Under the pieces are notes generated by a model that searched no databases, had not been told where the DNA came from, and saw only the letters and a list, made by a program, of their open reading frames with translations. Positions 24,561-37,000 of a DNA stretch of 64,000 nucleotides are shown in pieces (position 1 is the stretch's first letter; every line of letters starts with the position of its first letter). The stretch spans positions 414,501 through 478,500 of the forward strand of contig JAOTOM010005051.1 of the NCBI GenBank assembly GCA_034440615.1, written 5' to 3'. A program made the translations under genes and the position numbers. This stretch comes from Ashinkailepas kermadecensis. Taxonomy: Eukaryota > Arthropoda > Thecostraca > Neolepadidae.

Positions 24561-24630
24561 GCGACCTTCACTCTCGGCCGCCGCGGCGAGTCGACGGGAA
24601 AGCAGCAGGCACAGCCGGCCGGCAGAGAGC

Positions 24631-24661
24631 GCTCAGTCGTCGCCCGTTCCCGTCCGACGTG
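24631..24661 (+). promoter_or_regulatory. Possible Inr/DPE-like core promoter
   Basis: GCTCAGTCGT (A at 24,635) resembles an arthropod initiator (TCAGT), and CGACGTG about 20-26 bp downstream resembles a downstream promoter element, though spacing is a few bases short. It would leave a 32-base 5' UTR before the ATG at 24,667. No TATA box seen. Weak call. Confidence 0.2.
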
Positions 24662-24666
24662 TCACC

Positions 24667-24856
24667 ATGCTCCGTCCGCTGCAGCTGCTGCTGGTGGTTG
24701 CGCTCTGCGCCGCGCCGCTCTGCGCCTTCCCCAACGGCGCACCGACCGAGGCCTGCCTGCGCGACATGGTGCCCAACCACCAGGGCGTGGCCGCCCAGCA
24801 CCCGAGCACCAACCCCTACACCATCACACGGCAGGCGCTCGACGACGGCGTCAGAG
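24667..24856 (+). CDS. Reeler-domain secreted protein, exon 1
   Basis: Encodes 63 residues plus one base. The ATG has a good context (GTCACCATGC). Residues 1-20 are a clear signal peptide (MLRPLQLLLVVALCAAPLCA), with cleavage predicted before FPNGAP. What follows (FPNGAPTEAC, then a Pro-Asn-His near 37-39 and NPYTITRQALDDG) is the start of a Reelin N-terminal (Reeler) domain, as in insect defence proteins and FRRS1-like proteins. The Cys at residue 30 should pair with the Cys in exon 2. The exon ends GGCGTCAGAG with donor GTCAGT, phase 1, which joins exactly to exon 2 to make Val. Oddity: the donor is the first boundary of a 30-bp tandem repeat, so similar donors recur every 30 bp. Known Reeler proteins act extracellularly, some in immunity; the role here is inferred only from the domain. 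Confidence 0.8.
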
Positions 24857-25450
24857 GTCAGTGGCGGTGGCAGGACGGCGGCAGAGGTCAGTGGCGGTGG
24901 CAGGACGGCGGCAAAGGTCAGTGGCGGTGGCAGGACGGCGGCAGAGGTCAGTGGCGGTGGCAGGACGGCGGCAGCGGTCAGTGGCGGTCGCAAGACGGCG
25001 GTAGCGGTGCATGCCAGTCGCAGAATAAAGTCAAAGGTCGGCATCAGCCGTAGGATGGCTTCACTATTCGATGTAAGGCGTAGGATGGTGCGGGATTTCG
25101 GTGTCAGGCGTAGATCGGCTTCATGGTTCGGTGTCAGGCGTAGGACGGCTTCATGCTTCGGTGTCAGGCGTAGGACAGCTTCATGGCTCGGTGTCAGGCG
25201 TAGGACGGCCTCGTGGTTCGTTGTCAGGCGTAGGACAGCTTCATGGCTCGGTGTCAGGCGTGGGACGGCTTCATGGCTCGGTGTCAGGCGTGGGACGGCG
25301 TCGTGATTCGGTGTCAGCTGTAAGATTTAGCGAGGGGCCAATATCGATCAAAGGGCAGTGTCAGAGCTCAGTGTCTCAGAGTGTGAGGACGTCGTCAGAG
25401 GAGATTGTCCGTCACGGGACGACGTCGGAGGTTGACTCGCGTCACAGGAC
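24847..25450. repeat. 30-bp minisatellite beginning at the exon 1 donor
   Basis: Five near-identical 30-bp units (to about 25,005) start with GTCAGTGGCGGTGGCAGGAC and end GGCGGCAGAG. They grade into a second, more diverged set of 30-bp units (TTCGGTGTCAGGCGTAGGAC then GGCTTCATGG, about 25,050-25,320) and then decay. Both sets share CAGG(C)..GGACGGC, so they look like one lineage. The frame from exon 1 stays open through the first set to a stop at 25,051. Confidence 0.9.
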
Positions 25451-26639
25451 CGTTGGAGGTGTGAACGCGTCAGGGGAGTAGAAGAGTGGAGGGAGAGGGC
25501 TACCTCTCATCAGACATGCTGGGGCTGGCGAGCATTGTCCACGTTCTGCTTCGTGGATGTCGGTCCACTGCAGCTCGATATGGTAGTCGGACCGGCTTAG
25601 CTGGTGTAAGCAGCCGTCATCCGGCTGGTAAAACGAGGCAGCGCTGCAATCGCAAGCCATTCCGGTGTGAATCTACTGGGCGCGGCGCTGCTGTCCCAAC
25701 AGGGCAAGACAGAGCTAAAGACAAAATAATAACTTACCAGATCAAAACAAGGCCAGGCCTGTGAAATGTGAGCAGTTTCATGCAAGGATCGATGCCAGTA
25801 TACGTGTCCTATATTGTAATGCATATTTGTATTCGTACATATTCCATTGCATTGACCATAATATTTCAGAGCATATAAATACAGCATTCATGGTGCCTGG
25901 GTGCGCAGTGAGAGGGAATTGAGCACAAAGTTAATTGAATTTAGAGTAAGACTCAAGTTGAAACTACTGATCCCCTGGAAGCAAATACTACACCCACATG
26001 TGGGCCGTGGCCATCACATGTGTGAGCTAACAAAAGTTATCAGAAAGACTCTCGCATGTGAAGGCTTGGCGTGCTTCAAACCATTACGGCTGCCTGCCAA
26101 TTGAGCACCTTGAGTGATTGTTTCACCAGCACTAGACCCAAGCGTCCTGAATATACAGCTTTGCACCAGCGGCGCCCGGATGTGCCACGTATTGCACTGC
26201 CCACATGGTAGTAGTGGCCATAGGACAGCTAACATTCACAGATGCGTCACCGCAGAAGGCTTTATCTCCAGCAAGATCAGCTACTAGTTTGCGCATTGGC
26301 TTGTCCAACTCAGAAGGACATTTGTGCATGAAATCAGTTACTTCTTGTTGACGAAAGTGTTCTAACTCACTCGTCCATTGTCAGCGATGGCAGCAGTGTC
26401 TTTCAACATCGGGTCAAGTTCGCTATCCACGCTGTAGGAAATAGATTACTTGCTGCATGGACGATAAAGCACCCAATGAGCGATCAGCGTTATGGTGCGG
26501 AAAACACGGGGTAGGGGCTCGATCGCCGGTTGGGTCGTCGTGTGCCTTGCGTGGAGTAGCTTGTCGAGTAATGCACGGACAATGCTCTCGACAGCATGCA
26601 CTAACGCACATTCCGTCGGTATTTATAGACGTACATTAC
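25451..26639. other. Intron sequence, nothing recognised
   Basis: Part of the 13.6-kb Reeler intron. No repeat array or exon is evident. Confidence 0.4.
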
Positions 26640-26694
26640 ACATGCACACGCACAAACTTACATGCATAAATACACACACACAAACACACACACC

Positions 26695-26762
<68 letters not shown>

Positions 26763-26795
26763 AATATATATACATATATATATATATATATTATA
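26640..26795. repeat. (CA)n and (TA)n microsatellite
   Basis: CA-rich run (26,665-26,728) followed by a (TA)n run to about 26,790. Confidence 0.95.
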
Positions 26796-27359
26796 TGCAT
26801 GTTCTTCTTATATCAGATTCGAGAATTCCTGATCATTACCGTAACCACGAACGCATGAATACCACGTCAGTAAATCAGCGACCTCCCTGTTTGCGGAGCT
26901 GTTCTTCACACAATCCACACCCGTGATTATATAATGGTCGATGAAATTAGAAACCCGCTTGAAAATTGTGATCCGACAACGTTCTGCTGCATTGTTCAAT
27001 TGTGGAAACCACCAGCCCCTCCAGCAGTGTTGTCTGATATTCAATGTTAATGTAAACAAAGTAATAGGCGCGGACATTTTAAGACGCGTTTAAGCCAAAT
27101 AATTGTATTCCTACCGATGTTCTGGCTTGGAGCATCGCTTCCACCTTTGAAAAAGAAAAGATCGGATATTATTTATAAGCTTCCAAAACGCAACCGGACT
27201 GACTAATCCTAGTAGCGTAGCCTCAAACCTGCTCACCTTGTCGGCAAGCACAACAATTCGTTGATTACTTGCCTCATTAAAGTGTCAACACCCAACACTC
27301 CCAGTCCGGAGTTTCTATTGCCACATTTTCCCACTCCTGCGGTCCAAGGCCGGCCTTCC
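26796..27359. other. Intron sequence, nothing recognised
   Basis: No exon or repeat seen between the TA run and the 110-bp repeats. Confidence 0.4.
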
Positions 27360-27690
27360 GCACCGGTCTCGGCGCCTGAGGTCACTGAACGCAGCTCCGT
27401 TATGTCAGACGGGCGCGACCCAGAAGTCAACGGTCGAGACTGGGTGCCCACTTTCACTGAACCGGCGCGTGAGGGGCCGATGCCTGAGGTCACTGAACGC
27501 AGCTCCGTTATGGCAGACGGGCGCGACCCAGAGGTCAACGGTCGAGACTGGGTGCCCACTTTCACTGGACCGGCGCGTGAGGGGCGCCGCGGCCGATGCC
27601 TGAGGTCACTGAACGCAGCTCCGTTATGGCAGACGGGTGTGACCGGCAGGTCATCGGTCGAGACCGGGTGACCACTTTCACTGTTTCACT
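27360..27690. repeat. ~110-bp tandem repeat, three units
   Basis: Each unit carries CTGAGGTCACTGAACGCAGC, TCCGTTATG, CAGACGGGCGCGACC, GGTCGAGACTGGGTG and CACTTTCACTG. The third unit is diverged and lacks part of the middle. Frames are open on both strands because of composition; no domain seen. Confidence 0.85.
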
Positions 27691-27814
27691 GGACTGGCGA
27701 GTGAGAGGCACCGCCGGCAGTGTCGGCCGGAGAAACCCACTGCGCTGCTGTAACTGGGCCGATGTCGGAGACGCCCATCATGACCAGCGCCCACCAGGTG
27801 GCACTTGCACGCCA

Positions 27815-28190
27815 TATTGCATTGCGTCGCACATACATTGCATTGCGTCGCACACACATTGCATTGCGTCGCACATACATTGCATTGCGTCGCACATACA
27901 TTGCATTGCATTGCGTCGCACACACATTACATTGCGTCGCACACACATTGCAATGCGTCGCACATACATTGCATTGCGTCGCACATACATTGCATTGCGT
28001 CGTACACACATTGCATTGCGTCGCACATACATTGCATTGCGTCGCACACACATTGCATTGCATCGCACATACATTGCATTGCGTTGCACACACATTGCAT
28101 TGCGTCGCACATACATTGCATTACGTCGCACACACATTGCATTGCGTCGCACATACATTGCATTGCGTCGCACATACATTGCATTATAGT
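27815..28190. repeat. 21-bp minisatellite, ~18 units
   Basis: Units of CACATACATTGCATTGCGTC plus G, alternating CACATA and CACACA forms. 21 is divisible by three, so all frames are open on one or both strands; no protein is implied. Confidence 0.95.
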
Positions 28191-28635
28191 CAACACAGCG
28201 CAATTCATTTGAATGCGCAGTAGTAGTACAGCGATCTCGATCCGTTGTGAACTGGCCTATGTATCTGTGTTTTGCACAGGGCGGTCATGCCGTTGGGGGG
28301 GGTCGCACACTTGCTTATATGCTTGCACAAATCAAGCACTATTACACAGAGGGTGGTAACTAGGCTGCAGCTGCGGTCTGGCTCACGCCTTTTGATGTGT
28401 GGTCTAAGTGTGTGGAGTGTGGACCTGCTGTTCATTGGTGTATTGATCACTGCCAACTAATGGTCTCGAGAACACCTTTGGTTCTTTCTGTATCGAAAAC
28501 CTATTGATTCAACATCCAGGTGTGCTCATGTATACAATGATCAGCATGTTCGAATAGTTGAATTTCACCCAGCCGTGACTCTTCCTGCAAAATCCGGGTA
28601 CCTTTCGGCTTATTTTGACATCATATTTGTATTAT

Positions 28636-28905
28636 TGTTAAAGGCCTGCCTTTTTGTCAACCTGATGTAAACTCATGGGAAGAAGAGGTTCTGTGTCGCA
28701 TTTACGTGCTTAACAGAAATGTTTATCCACATGACAATTGCAATGCGAGCCAACCAATATCAAACACTCGTTTTGATCTCGGAAAGCATTTCGCAACATC
28801 AAATGTGCCAACTGTGCTCAAAGAAACAGTGGACTATTATGCTCTGATTTCCCGGTCGAAGGATGATGCCATTATCAGATCTCTTGGGAGCCAACATCCT
28901 AATTA
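28636..28905 (+). other. Coding-like open frame of unknown origin
   Basis: An uninterrupted frame of about 90 codons in non-repetitive intron sequence, with balanced composition: CQPDVNSWEEEVLCRIYVLN, then FDLGKHFATSNVPTVLKETV and SRSKDDAIIRSLGSQHPN before the stop. It is preceded in frame by a stop near 28,606, so it could be an exon or an eroded transposon ORF. I do not recognise a domain. It lies in the Reeler intron on the same strand. Confidence 0.25.
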
Positions 28906-28951
28906 GACGACAATCAAGGCGAAGCAATTTACTGGGTGAGATAATGTGCCG

Positions 28952-29437
28952 GGCCATTACTGCCGTACGTGACATAGCATGTTACGTGCGGCCATTACTG
29001 CCGTACGTGACATAGCATGTTACGTGCGGCCATTACTGCCGCACGTGACATAGCATGTTACGTGCGGCCATTACTGCCGCACGTGACATAGCATGTTACG
29101 TGCGGCCATTACTGCCGCACGTGACATAGCATGTTACGTGCGGCCATTACTGCCGTACGTGACATAGCATGTTACGTGCGGCCATTACTGCCGTACGTGA
29201 CATAGCATGTTGCGTGCGGCCATTACTGCCGCACGTGACATAGCATGCTACGTGCGGCCATTACTGCCGCACGTGACATAGCATGTTACGTGCGGCCATT
29301 ACTGCCGCACGTGACATAGCATGTTACGTGCGGCCATTACTGCCGCACGTGACATAGCATGTTACGTGTGGCCATTACTGCCGCACGTGACATAGCATGT
29401 TACGTGCGGCCATTGCTGCCGCACGTGACATAGCATG
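28952..29437. repeat. 38-bp minisatellite of hairpin-forming units, ~13 units
   Basis: Each unit is CATTACT followed by GCCGCACGTGACAT, loop AGC and ATGTTACGTGCGGC. The two 14-base arms pair fully, with one G.U in RNA. Unit variants (GCCGTACGT, ATGCTACGT, GTGCGG/GTGTGG) exchange G-C for G.U or the reverse, so pairing is largely kept. Many units hold a CACGTG E-box. Partial units and a repeated CATAGCATGCGTCGACCAAA continue to about 29,536. Confidence 0.92.
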
Positions 29438-29536
29438 CGTCGACCAAAGTATGTTACTGGGCCATTACTGCCGCCATTAATGTTACTGGGCCATTCCTGC
29501 CGCGCGTAACATAGCATGCGTCGACCAAAGTATGTT

Positions 29537-30524
29537 CATGTTAGGTGGATCAATGTAGACAAATGCCAGCGCTTGCTTAGTAAACCCATTCAAGCTTTCA
29601 AGTACGCCTACAAATGCCTTTGGAAACATTAGGCTTCTGCAACGCAGCACCCATAATACTGCAAGATTTTCCCAAAGGCCTATTGCAAGATTTTTCCCAA
29701 CTCCATTCGTGAGTTGTGGAAACAAGCATAGCAGCATATATAAGCACGTGCTTCAGAGTTTGTGATGCCTCTGTGCCAACCATTGATTCCTCGAACTGGC
29801 CGCGTAACATTGCTGTTGATTACGGAACAATTTTTGGCGTATCTTCCTCGCTGTGTTTTTCATTTGATTCGATGAAAAAATAGCTTGATTGAAACAAAGA
29901 TGAAAATCTATCGGTGACTTGTCCGCAGCGACCGATAGACCTTCGTTAAACCTCTGTTTTCCTTTTCGTTTTCGATACCTTTGTGGACTGTGTGAACCTT
30001 ATTGGCGTTTCATAGTTTCCTGTCCGCCTGGCAATTCACGAGTCAGAGTCCGGCAGGACTTCAATCTCTTCGTAGCTGTTCCTACCCCATACAGCGTCAG
30101 ACAAAATCTCACCTGGCTGCACACTGTTACCCAATCACCGTTTTTTGTTTCACCGTACCTGGCATGATTCATGCTAGTTTCCCTCCAGCACATGGTTGGC
30201 TTTCTATTTTCTGCAAGAAATGGCGTGGAAGGAGGGCTTGCTCGGTCACTACCTAGCTACACTATTAGGATCCGAGAATACCACATGTTTCCGACAGCGT
30301 GCCATTCCATGATATGACTTGCTTCAACTCCGCCCAGACAGCGACAGGCGAGAAATAGCCCGCACATTTTTGGTGACTGAAATCGAGCACTGATCCTTTC
30401 GTGCACGCACACACAGTCGGCCTTAGCCATGGCCGTCTGTGGGGAGGGGTGGATGCAATCACAAGCGGTGCCCTGCAGTCACCAGAGATTGACGTTCGGT
30501 GACGTTTGGCACCGTTGGCAACGT
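29537..30524. other. Intron sequence, nothing recognised
   Basis: About 1 kb without a supportable exon or repeat. Confidence 0.4.
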
Positions 30525-30752
30525 TGGCATAACGCTCCACCGTGTGGCATGACTGACAGTACACCGTTTGCCATGACTGACGGCACACTGTCTGGCATGA
30601 CTGACGGTACAACGTTTGCCTTGACTGAAGGAACATCGCTTAGAATGACTGATGGTACACCGTATGGCATGACTGACCGCACACCGTTTGTCTTGACTGA
30701 CACTATACCGTGTGGCATGAATGACGGCACTCTGTTTGGTATGACTGACTGA
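30525..30752. repeat. 24-bp minisatellite, ~9 units
   Basis: Units centre on CATGACTGACGGTACACCGT plus TTGC or TTGG-like ends. ACGGT-AC-ACCGT inside the unit is a short inverted repeat. Confidence 0.9.
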
Positions 30753-31489
30753 ACATCGTTGTCAAACGCTTGTCGAAAAACAATTTTTGGTGAAGTAAAG
30801 GCTAGCACATCATTCCTGGACGTTTATTTTGAACAATTTCTGTTCTTAAACCTTTTCATAGCTCCATTGCGGGTAGTGTGACCTGGTGATAGCATTGCAT
30901 GTGTTCGGATGTTAACACACCATGTCGACTCATCAATAAAATCGTAACGGTCCAGCGAAATCATGAACTATGAACTTCGGATCACATTGTTCAACAAAGC
31001 ATACCGCCTAGGGTAGAACACACCTGGGACCTGAATACAGCCACATCAGCGATTATTTTATCATTGGGCACTCAAAGAGGTCCTTTGGACTTTTTGCAGA
31101 CCAATATCACGGTTGGTGTGAACTGCAAGGAATTTAACTAATCTGACTTGTTCATTATGCATACCATGAGGCTGAATGAACTGCGAGCAGATTTACACAA
31201 ACTTGAGCTGCACTCACGGGATCAGCTTGTGGCTTTGAGCAGAGGTAGCGAGAGTTCCAGCTGAAGTTGTTGACATGCAACGTTTCGGACAAATTATATT
31301 TTTGACCTGGTCTGAGGTCTCTGGTCGACTGAGGAACTATTGGCTTCATCTTGTGGCATGCAACGCACTGGTTTCAGTTCTGCTGTTCCATCTCAACTCG
31401 CAGATAAATTGCGAGTGATGGCATAGCAGACTGGGGTAGGATGTCAGTCGGCTTAACATAATGGACTACAGTCGGCCTGGTCACCCCTA
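30753..31489. other. Intron sequence, nothing recognised
   Basis: No exon or repeat seen before the next array. Confidence 0.4.
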
Positions 31490-33215
31490 AGTACAGCCAC
31501 TCCGCCACTGAGCGGCGGCCACCCCTCAATACAGTCACTCCACCACTGAGCTACAGCCACTCCACCACTGAGCTACAGCCACTCCACCACTGAGCTACAG
31601 CCACTCCACCACTGAGCTACAGCCACTCAACCACTGAGCTGCGGACACTCCGCCACTGAGCTGCGGACACTCCTCAATACAGTCACTCCACCACTGAGCT
31701 ACAGCCACTCCACCACTGAGCTACAGCCACTCCACCACTGAGCTGCGGACACTCCTCAATACAGCCACTCCACCACTGAGCTACAGCCACTCCGCCACTG
31801 AGCTGCGGACACTCCTCAATACAGTCACTCCACCACTGAGCTACAGCCACTCCACCACTGAGCTGCGGACACTCCTCAATACAGTCACTCCACCACTGAG
31901 CTACAGCCACTCCGCCACCGAGCTGCGGCCACACCTCAATACAGCCACTCCACCACTGAGCTACAGCCACTCCACCACTGAGCTGCGGACACTCCTCAAT
32001 ACAGCCACTCCGCCACTGAGCTGCGGCCACTCCTCAATGCAGCCACTCCACCACTGAGCTACAGCCACTCCACCACTGAGCTGCGGACACTCCTCAATAC
32101 AGCCACTGCGCCACTGAGCGGCGGCCACCCCTCAATACAGCCACTCCGCCACTGAGCGGCGGACACCCTCAATGCAGCCACTCCGCCACTGAGCGGCGGC
32201 CACCCTCAATACAGTCACTCCACCACTGAGCTGCGGACACCCTCAATTCACAGTCACTCCGCCACTGAGCTGCGGCCATACCTCAATACAAACACTCCGC
32301 CACTAAGCGGCGGCCACCCTTCAATACAGTCACTCCACCACTGAGCTACAGCCACTCCACCACTGAGCTGCGGACACTCCTCAATACAGTCACTCCACCA
32401 CTGAGCTACAGCCACTCCACCATTGAGCTGCGGACACTCCTCAATACAGTCACTCCACCACTGAGCTACAGCCACTCCACCACTGAGCTACAGCCACTCC
32501 GCCACTGAGCGGCGGCCACCCCTCAATACAGTCACTCCACCACTGAGCTGCGGACACCCCTCAATACAGCCACTCCGCCACTGAGCTGCGGCCACACCTC
32601 AATACAGCCACTCCATCACTGAGCTACAGCCACTCCACTACTGAGCTGCGGACACTCCTCAATACAGCCACTCCGCCACTGAGCTGCGGCCACTCCTCAA
32701 TGCAGCCACTCCACCACTGAGCTGCGGACACTCCTCAATTCACAGTCACTCCGCCACTGAGCTGCGGCCATACCTCAATACAAACACTCCGCCACTAAGC
32801 TGCCGCCACTCCTCAATGCAGCCACTCCACCACTGAGCTACAGCCACTCCACCACTGAGCTGCAGCCACTCCTCAGTACAGCCACTCCGCCAGTGAGCTA
32901 CAGCCACTCTGCCACTGAGCTACGGCCACTCCTCAACTCAATACAGCCACTCCGTCATTGAGCTACGGCCACTCCTCAACACAGCCACTCTGCCACTAAG
33001 CTGTGGTCACTCCTCAGTACAGCCACTCTGCCACTGGGCTGCGGCCACTCCTCAGTACAGCCACTCCGCCACTGAGCTGCGACCACCCCTTAATACAGCC
33101 ACTCCACCACTGAGCTACAGCCACCCCGCCACTGAGCTGCGGCCACTCCTCAACTCAATACAGCCACTGAGCTGCGGTCACTCCTCAGCCACTCCGCCAT
33201 TGAGCTGCGGCCACT
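31490..33215. repeat. Composite 22/38-bp minisatellite, ~1.7 kb
   Basis: Two unit types share CACTGAGCT: a 22-bp form (CACTGAGCTACAGCCACTCC plus AC) and a 38-bp form that inserts GGACACTCCTCAATACAG. They alternate irregularly, giving a higher-order pattern near 60 bp on the left and more diverged units on the right. Confidence 0.95.
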
Positions 33216-34029
33216 CGTGCCCGGCCATTCACTGCCAGGCAGTACCTGCACACAGCGGACGGCGGCGCCTCGGGGGGAAAACCCGGCAGCTCCGCTGCGC
33301 TGGTGCTGCGTCCACTCAACCGTCCGTGTTGTGATTACAACGGCCTCTCCCGAACAATCAGATAAATAAGACACGACCGGACCCAATGTGCTGTGCCAGA
33401 TTGCACAGCAGAGGAGATTTCCCCCAATCTACGACTATGGTAATCAATCTGGCAGGACCAGCAATCGGTTAACGATGTGGTTAATTAGCTCAGGCCTCGC
33501 CCACCTCAGCCACCCTGCACGGATAATCAGTGTATGCCCAATCTTCGTTTGTGTGTTCCTGTTGACCGCACGTGGGGCACCCAGAACAGGAAAAGCAGTC
33601 CAACCTATCGCCGGCTCCTCAGCCCCGGTTTTCCGTTCGGCGATGCGCTGGCTGCCGATTTTCAACCTTGACCTCCATTGAGCTGGACACGCAAATTAAG
33701 AGTCACTATCCAGTTATTTCGGTTCGCGATCCGAAACAGATTGCCCGGTCCATCAGCGAGATTTCGCTGGGATCCGCTAACAAGACACATATATGTCAGC
33801 TGGTGCGCTATGGCCCCGGCAGATGATGACGACCAACTCCCAAATTGCACGGCACACGCATGCTGCAAAACATAAAAAAATCACATCAGCGAAAACAAGC
33901 CTGTGTCACGCACCAGTTGCCTCGCTTATGGTATCAATGTTTGCATTGTTATTTTGCATATTTCGTTAGCTGCGTGAACTTCGCAAGGTGTTGCTACCCT
34001 TAATGCTGCGCAGACGGTATACTACATAT
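33216..34029. other. Intron sequence, nothing recognised
   Basis: About 800 bp; open frames of up to 97 codons occur on both strands but show no domain. Confidence 0.4.
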
Positions 34030-37000
34030 GGACACAGGCTACATGCCAGCGTGACAGTATGACAGTGTCGCTGGTGTCGAGTCGCATGACACAGACTATA
34101 TGTCAGTATGACAGTGTCGCTGGTGTCGAGTCGCATGACACAGGCTATATGTCAGTATGACAGTGTCGCTGGTGTCGAGTCACATGACACAGGCTATATG
34201 TCAGTATGACAGTGTCGCTGGTGTCGAGTCACATGACACAAGTTATATGTCAGTGTGGTAGCATCGCTGGTGTCGAGTCGCATGACACAGGCTATATGTC
34301 AGTACGACAGTGTCGCTGGTGTCGAGTCACATGACAAGTTATATGTCAGTGTGGCAGTATCGCTGGTGTCGAGTCACATGACACAGGCTATATGTCAGTA
34401 TGACAGTGTCGCTGGTGTCGAGTCCATGACACAGCTATATGTCAGTATGACATTTGTGTCGAGTCATGACACAAGTTATATGTCGGTGTGGCAGTATCGC
34501 TGGTGTCGAGTCACATGACACAGGCTATATGTCAGTATGACAGTGTCGCTGGTGTCGAGTCACATGACACAGGCTATATGTGTTCGTGTCGTGGTGGTAT
34601 ATGTCAGTATGACAGTGTCGCTGGTGTCGAGTCACATGACACAAGTTATATGTCGGTGTGGTAGCATCGCTGGTGTCGAGTCACATGACACAGGCTATAT
34701 GTCAGTATGACAGTGTCGCTGGTGTCGAGTCACATGACACAAGTTATATGTCAGTGTGGTAGCATCGCTGGTGTCGAGTCACATGACACAGGCTATATGT
34801 CAGTACGACAGTGTCGCTGGTGTCGAGTCACATGACACAAGTTATATGTCAGTGTGGTAGCATCGCTGGTGTCGAGTCATGCAGGTTATATGTCAGTGTC
34901 GCTGGTGTCGAGTCACATGACACAGGCTATATGTCAGTATGACAGTGTCGCTGGTGTCGAGTCACATGACACAAGTTATATGTCGGTGTGGTAGTATCGC
35001 TGGTGTCGAGTCACATGACACAGGCTATATGTCAGTATGACAGTGTCGCTGGTGTCGAGTCACATGACACAAGTTATATGTGGCGTGTGGTAGCATCGCT
35101 GGTGTCGAGTCGCATGACACAGGCTATATGTCAGTATGACAGTGTCGCTGGTGTCGAGTCACATGACAAGTTATATGTCAGTGTGGTAGCATCGCTGGTG
35201 TCGAGTCACATGACACAAGTTATATGTCAGTGTGGTAGCATCGCTGGTGTCGAGTCACATGACACAAGTTATATGTCAGTGTGGTAGCATCGCTGGTGTC
35301 GAGTCGCATGACACAGGCTATATGTCAGTATGACAGTGTCGCTGGTGTCGAGTCACATGACACAGGCTATATGTCAGTATGACAGTGTCGCTGGTGTCGA
35401 GTCACATGACACAAGTTATATGTCGGTGTGGCAGCTATCGCTGGTGTCGAGTCGCATGACACAGGCTATATGTCAGTATGACAGTGTCGCTGGTGTCGAG
35501 TCACATGACAAGTTATATGTCAGTGTGGTAGCATCGCTGGTGTCGAGTCGCATGACACAGGCTATATGTCAGTATGACAGTGTCGCTGGTGTCGAGTCAC
35601 ATGACACAAGTTATATGTCAGTGTGGCAGTATCGCTGGTGTCGAGTCACATGACACAGGCTATATGTCAGTATGACAGTGTCGCTGGTGTCGAGTCACAT
35701 GACACAAGTTATATGTCAGTGTGGTAGCATCGCTGGTGTCGAGTCGCATGACACAGGCTATATGTCAGTATGACAGTGTCGCTGGTGTCGAGTCACATGA
35801 CAAGTTATATGTCAGTGTGGCAGTATCGCTGGTGTCGAGTCGCATGACACAGGCTATATTGTATGTTTTGTTCAGTATGACAGTGTCGCTGGTGTCGAGT
35901 CACATGACACAGGCTATATGTCAAGTTATATGTCAGTGTGGCAGTATTCGCTGGTGTCGAGTCACATGACACAGGCTATATGTCAGTGTGGTAGTATCGC
36001 TGGTGTCGAGTCACATGACACAGGCTATATGTCAGATTTGAAAGTTATATGTCAGTGTGGTAGCATCGCTGGTGTCGAGTCACATGACACAGGCTATATG
36101 TCAGTGCGGGTGTGTCGGTCACATGACAAGTTATATGTCAGTGTGGTAGCATCGCTGGTGTCGAGTCACATGACACAGGCTATATGTCAGTACGACAGTG
36201 TCGCTGGTGTCGAGTCACATGACACAAGTTATATGTCAGTGTGGTAGCATCGCTGGTGTGCGATGTGGATCGTGGTGTCGAGTCACATGACACAGGCTAT
36301 ATGTCAGTATGACAGTGTCGCTGGTGTCGAGTCACTCTGGTGTCGAGTCACATGACACAGGCTATATGTCAGTATGACAGTGTCGCTGGTGTCAGTCACA
36401 TGACACAAGTTATATGTCAGTGTGGCAGTATCGCTGGTGTCGAGTCACATGACACAGGCTATATGTCAGTATGACAGTGTCGCTGGTGTCGAGTCACATG
36501 ACTGACAAGTTATATGTCAGTGTGGCAGTATCGCTGGTGTCGAGTCACATAACACAGGCTATATGTCAGTATGACAGTGTCGCTGGTGTCGAGTCACATG
36601 ACACAAGTCATATGTCAGTGTGGCAGTATCGCTGGTGTCGAGTCACATAACACAGGCTATATGTCAGTATGACAGTGTCGCTGGTGTCGAGTCACATGAC
36701 ACAAGTTATATGTCAGTATGACAGTGTCGCTGGTGTCGAGTCGCATGACACAGGCTATATGTCAGTATGACAGTGTCGCTGGTGTCGAGTCACATGACAC
36801 AAGTCATATGTCAGTGTGGCAGTATCGCTGGTGTCGAGTCACATAACACAGGCTATATGTCAGTATGACAGTGTCGCTGGTGTCGAGTCACATGACACAA
36901 GTTATATGTCAGTATGACAGTGTCGCTGGTGTCGAATGACATGACACATGCTATATGTTAGTGTGACAGTGTAGCAGTATTACTGGTGTCGAATCGCCTG

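Noticed and set aside
23861..24571. 236-codon minus-strand frame
   Set aside because: Composition follows a purine-rich plus strand; no start context, domain or splice support.
27596..28223. Frames of 135-197 codons on both strands
   Set aside because: They read the 110-bp and 21-bp repeats; no domain and all frames are open.
28952..29437. CRISPR-like array with palindromic repeats
   Set aside because: The 7-base spacers are identical rather than unique; simple tandem hairpins.
31683..33386. Minus-strand frames with AQWWSGCIEE repeats
   Set aside because: Translations of the 22/38-bp array.
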